64,000 nt of DNA from an uncultured Flavobacteriaceae bacterium (GTDB lineage: Bacteria; Bacteroidota; Bacteroidia; Flavobacteriales; Flavobacteriaceae), in contig CANNBV010000001.1 of the NCBI GenBank assembly GCA_947502975.1, positions 806,001 to 870,000 of the forward strand, given 5' to 3'. Positions 61,275 to 64,000 of this stretch are shown in pieces. Each line of letters starts with the position of its first letter. The stretch's first letter is position 1. The position numbers and the translations under genes are program-made. The notes beneath the pieces are model-generated. The model was not told the origin of the DNA. It made no database searches and was given only the letters and a program-made list of their open reading frames with translations.

Positions 61275-61637
61275 ATGAAACAACTTACCAAAGCAGAAGA
61301 GGATATTATGCAAATTTTATGGCAGCTAAAAAAGACAAATGTAAAAGGCATAATAGAAGAGTTTCCAGAACCAAAACCGGCATATAATACAGTATCTACA
61401 ATTGTTAGGATTTTAGAAAGTAAAGGTTTTGTAGACTATGAAAAACAGGGCAAGGGACATCTGTATTATCCGCTAATTGCAAAACAAGACTATAGTAATC
61501 AGTCTATAAATAAGTTGGTAGACAACTACTTTCAAGGCTCATTTAAAAGTATGGTGTCGTTTTTTGTAAAGAAAAATGATATGAATATAGAAGATCTAGA
61601 ATCTGTATTAAAAGAGATTAATAAAAAAGAAGAGTAA
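61275..61637 (+). CDS. BlaI/MecI/CopY-family repressor
   Basis: 120 residues from ATG 61275 (M-K-Q-L-T-K-A-E-E-D-I-M). A TTG at 61251 would lie in the operator and is rejected. The winged helix has L-T-K-A-E-E-D-I-M-Q-I-L-W, A-Y-N-T-V-S-T-I-V-R-I-L-E and a wing K-G-H-L-Y-Y-P-L. Its partner is the M56 peptidase starting 1 bp after the stop. In this family the peptidase, once triggered, inactivates the repressor. Confidence 0.92.
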   Translation: MKQLTKAEEDIMQILWQLKKTNVKGIIEEFPEPKPAYNTVSTIVRILESKGFVDYEKQGKGHLYYPLIAKQDYSNQSINKLVDNYFQGSFKSMVSFFVKKNDMNIEDLESVLKEINKKEE

Positions 61638-61638
61638 C

Positions 61639-63258
61639 ATGTTGCATTATATCATACAAACCATAGTGTTTCAATTGTTTTTTTTGATCATCTATGATGT
61701 GTTTTTAAAAAAAGAGACATTTTTTAATTGGAATAGAATTTACTTATTAATCACACCAATTTTAGCACTTATAATTCCCTTTATTAAGGTTGCCATGCTT
61801 CGTAATATTCTACCAAAAAATTATACAATCACTTTACCAGAGGTGTTTGTCGGTAACGCGCAAATAGCACTAGCATATGATAATGAGATCACCCCTATTG
61901 CTTTAGAGCAACATAATTTTTGGTCATGGGAACTTCTGTTTTTCTCTGGTATGACAGTCGTTACACTAATATTTGTTTTTAAAGTTTTTAGGCTCATAAA
62001 ATTAATATTAAAAAATCCACAGCTAAAGAAGGAAAAGTATACTGTAGTTCATCTTTTAAATAGCTCTTCGGCCTTTTCTTTTTTTAATTTCATTTTTCTA
62101 GGAGAACAAATAAATATAAAAGATAAGAAGGCAATTCTCAAGCACGAAATGGTACATGTAACACAAAAGCACAGTATAGACTTATTATTTTTTGAAGGGC
62201 TTAAAATTGTGTTTTGGTTCAATCCGTTAATCTACATCTATCACAGAAAAATCCAAGCATTACATGAATTTATCGCCGATGCTGAAGCTTTAAAAAATCA
62301 AGATAAGACGCAGTATTATCAGAATTTATTATCACAAGTTTTTGGGACTAAAAACATTTCATTCATCAATCCATTTTTTAAACAATCATTAATCAAAAAA
62401 CGAATCATTATGTTGCAAAAATCAAAATCAAAACGAATTAATTTATTGAAGTATGGACTATTATTACCCTTAATATTAGGTATGCTAGTTCTTACATCGT
62501 GTTTGCAGACAGGAAATGCACAAGAAAAAACAAGTATTTCCAAAAAAGAGTCTTTTAATGACAGTCCATTGATAATAAAAATTAATGCTGTCCGCCATCA
62601 AATTCAACGACAAGGTAATGTTAGCAATGATGAAGAAAAGGGATTGGCGCTTCTATTTAAAATTATTAATGGAGAAGAATTAGATAAAGCATTTATAGAT
62701 GATGTTCAAATGTTTATTTCTTCTAGTAATAAAACTGATTTAGAGAAAAAAATTGCTAAGGTTTTTGAGCAGATTCAAAGCCAAGGAAATTTAAGCAAAG
62801 AAGAAGAAATAGCTTTGAAGAGTTTACTTATTTTGACTAGCGAAGATGGTTTTAATGATCCATTCTTTTCTGATGTATTAGAATTTGTTGAAATTCCTTT
62901 TAAAGTTGTAGATCAAGTCCCATTATATCCCGGATGTGATTCTCTTGCAACAAAAAACGAAAGGACAAGATGTCTTTCTCATAATGTTGCTGTACATGTA
63001 AACAGGAACTTCAATACCAAGCTAGCTGATAGTTTAGGTTTAAAAGGAAGGCAAAGAATTAATGTAATGTTTAAAATTAGTAATACTGGAGAAATTGTAG
63101 ACGTACGTTCAAAATCTGATAGCCCGGCTTTAGAAAAAGAAGCAGAAAGAGTTATTAAAACATTGCCAAAAATGATTCCAGGAAAGCATAAAGGTAAAAC
63201 AGTAAATGTACCTTACTCCTTGCCTATAATTTTTCAGATAGCTGATAAAAATGATTAG
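61639..63258 (+). CDS. BlaR1/MecR1-like M56 metallopeptidase with C-terminal TonB-like domain
   Basis: 539 residues. There are four membrane helices, with the zinc site L-K-H-E-M-V-H-V-T-Q-K-H-S (H-E-x-x-H) and the downstream ligand region H-E-F-I-A-D. After about residue 290 follows an extracytoplasmic part that carries two related blocks (I-Q-R-Q-G-N-V-S, I-Q-S-Q-G-N-L-S). A TonB C-terminal-like domain ends it (R-I-N-V-M-F-K-I-S-N-T-G-E-I-V-D-V-R, then I-P-G-K-H-K-G-K). It lacks a penicillin-binding sensor domain, so the ligand is not a beta-lactam sensor of the classical kind. It overlaps the TPR gene by 8 bp. Confidence 0.88.
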   Translation: MLHYIIQTIVFQLFFLIIYDVFLKKETFFNWNRIYLLITPILALIIPFIKVAMLRNILPKNYTITLPEVFVGNAQIALAYDNEITPIALEQHNFWSWELLFFSGMTVVTLIFVFKVFRLIKLILKNPQLKKEKYTVVHLLNSSSAFSFFNFIFLGEQINIKDKKAILKHEMVHVTQKHSIDLLFFEGLKIVFWFNPLIYIYHRKIQALHEFIADAEALKNQDKTQYYQNLLSQVFGTKNISFINPFFKQSLIKKRIIMLQKSKSKRINLLKYGLLLPLILGMLVLTSCLQTGNAQEKTSISKKESFNDSPLIIKINAVRHQIQRQGNVSNDEEKGLALLFKIINGEELDKAFIDDVQMFISSSNKTDLEKKIAKVFEQIQSQGNLSKEEEIALKSLLILTSEDGFNDPFFSDVLEFVEIPFKVVDQVPLYPGCDSLATKNERTRCLSHNVAVHVNRNFNTKLADSLGLKGRQRINVMFKISNTGEIVDVRSKSDSPALEKEAERVIKTLPKMIPGKHKGKTVNVPYSLPIIFQIADKND

Positions 63259-64000
63259 ACACATAATATTATTTTTTCTACTAATACTTTTTAAAACCGA
63301 AGCTCAAACTTCGGTTTTAAACATAGCTGACAGTTTGTTTCAAAACGGCAACTATGCTAAAGCTATTGCACAATATCAATTATATGATAATCCATCAGAA
63401 GTATATGATAAAATTGCTAAAGCTTACGTTGCCATCGGTAATTATGAAGAGGCTTTAAACCATTACAAATCTGCAATAACGTCAAATCCAGAAGACGCAC
63501 TTATTACCTACAGTTATGGGAAATTATTATATAAAACTAAAAAGTTTAATGAGTCAGTTCAAATGTTTGAAAAACTTATCTCTGTTGATGCATATAACCC
63601 CAATTATCATTATGAGTTAGGATTGGTTTTAGAAAAGCTAAAAGATTCCACAGCATTTAAGAAGTTTCATGGCGCTTTTAAGTTAGATAAGTTTCATCAA
63701 AAAGCTATCTTCAAAATTGCAAAACGGCACCTTATCAAAAGGAGGCATGATAGCGTAAATTATTATATAGATATTGGACTCAAATCATATAAAAATAATG
63801 TTGAGCTGATTAGTTTGAAAGCACAGAATTTTTATTGGCAACATAAATATAATAAGGCTGCTGCTTGGTTTGAAAAACTTCTAGGACTTGGTGAACAGTC
63901 AGAATTTATTTTTGAAAAACTAAGTTTATGTTATTTTGAAATGTCTGAATATGAAAAAGCAATTGAAAATAGAAAATTAGCTTTGAAATATAATCCTAAA
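63251..64000 (+). CDS. TPR-repeat exported protein, N-terminal part (truncated by window edge)
   Basis: 250 codons are visible before the window ends. The signal peptide is M-I-R-H-I-I-L-F-F-L-L-I-L-F-K-T-E-A-Q. TPR units follow (G-N-Y-A-K-A-I-A-Q-Y, G-N-Y-E-E-A-L-N-H-Y-K-S-A-I, K-K-F-N-E-S-V-Q-M-F-E-K-L, K-Y-N-K-A-A-A-W-F-E-K-L and S-E-Y-E-K-A-I-E-N). Overlap with the M56 gene indicates one operon (blaI-M56-TPR). A 13-bp perfect hairpin lies inside codons 14-24. Role: probably a periplasmic scaffold or sensor for the peptidase (inference). Confidence 0.8.
   Translation, partial: MIRHIILFFLLILFKTEAQTSVLNIADSLFQNGNYAKAIAQYQLYDNPSEVYDKIAKAYVAIGNYEEALNHYKSAITSNPEDALITYSYGKLLYKTKKFNESVQMFEKLISVDAYNPNYHYELGLVLEKLKDSTAFKKFHGAFKLDKFHQKAIFKIAKRHLIKRRHDSVNYYIDIGLKSYKNNVELISLKAQNFYWQHKYNKAAAWFEKLLGLGEQSEFIFEKLSLCYFEMSEYEKAIENRKLALKYNPK
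63290..63321 (+). other. Perfect 13-bp hairpin inside the start of the TPR gene
   Basis: Arms 63290-63302 and 63309-63321 (core AAAACCGAAG/CTTCGGTTTT) pair fully around a 6-nt loop and end with TTTTAAA. It falls in the signal-peptide cleavage region of the coding sequence, where such symmetry is not required for the protein. Confidence 0.6.

Overview
The window is a chromosomal segment of a marine-type member of the Flavobacteriaceae (Bacteroidota). Several things support this: low G+C; near absence of Shine-Dalgarno sites; several exact Bacteroidota -7 boxes (TAnnTTTG, e.g. before tRNA-Asp, rpsP and blaI); a DnaE polymerase with a fused N-terminal exonuclease; many lipoproteins with Bacteroidota-style lipoboxes; TonB-plug proteins; and a polysaccharide-utilisation region rich in uronate enzymes. 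No rRNA, CRISPR array, IS element or phage is visible.

Layout. 1-10.3 kb (mostly minus strand): a truncated histidine-rich envelope protein, a small membrane protein, a very large PEPCK-like protein (candidate PPi-type), glutaryl-CoA dehydrogenase, TrmN6, RimM, ribosomal protein S16 and a lactonase-family lipoprotein. 10.4-19.5 kb: DnaE, a MarR regulator with a cysteine cluster paired with a small thioredoxin, an ArsR/SRPBCC operon with two operator dyads, TrxA, ClpP, a DUF58 protein and tRNA-Asp. 19.7-29.1 kb (accessory): a LytTR-type two-component system diverges from a compact cluster of four unusual genes. These are two paralogous proteins of unknown family, a small beta-rich protein and a predicted barnase/RNase Sa-like ribonuclease. 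A repeated leader element that contains a micro-ORF precedes three of the four. The cluster is followed by a PAF-acetylhydrolase-like hydrolase with a MotA/ExbB-like partner, and by another LytTR regulator.

29.2-39.3 kb: plug-only TonB-receptor stubs, a glycosidase lipoprotein, a membrane-anchored ExoVII-large-subunit-like protein, lipoproteins, and an MBOAT plus SGNH pair for polymer O-acylation. 39.4-57.3 kb is a uronate-polysaccharide degradation locus. A divergent promoter with a 22-bp palindrome separates kduI/DUF4861 from a long operon: GH105, DUF2264, LacI, GH88, beta-helix lyase-like and sulfatase. A second operon starts at a perfect 34-bp palindrome and encodes GntR, a tartrate/isopropylmalate-type dehydrogenase, a cyclase-family hydrolase, a DUF1537 acid-sugar kinase, an MFS transporter and a Gfo/Idh oxidoreductase. 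A second LacI follows. The scheme is extracellular cleavage to unsaturated uronides, hydrolysis by GH88/GH105, desulfation, import, and conversion of keto-uronates and acid sugars to central metabolites. No SusC/SusD pair lies in the window.

57.3-64 kb: a 47-aa lipoprotein, a TPR histidine kinase with its LuxR-type response regulator, a possible small RNA, a DUF456 membrane protein, and a BlaI/M56-peptidase/TPR operon cut off by the window end.

The most notable items are the RNase-containing cluster with repeated micro-ORF leaders (23.1-26.2 kb), the A10 run that splits an apparent GH105-DUF2264 fusion (42.8 kb), the membrane-anchored XseA-like protein (31.8 kb), and a set of long, mostly perfect palindromic operators sharing half-site words. 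All family assignments come from reading motifs by eye; no database search was run.
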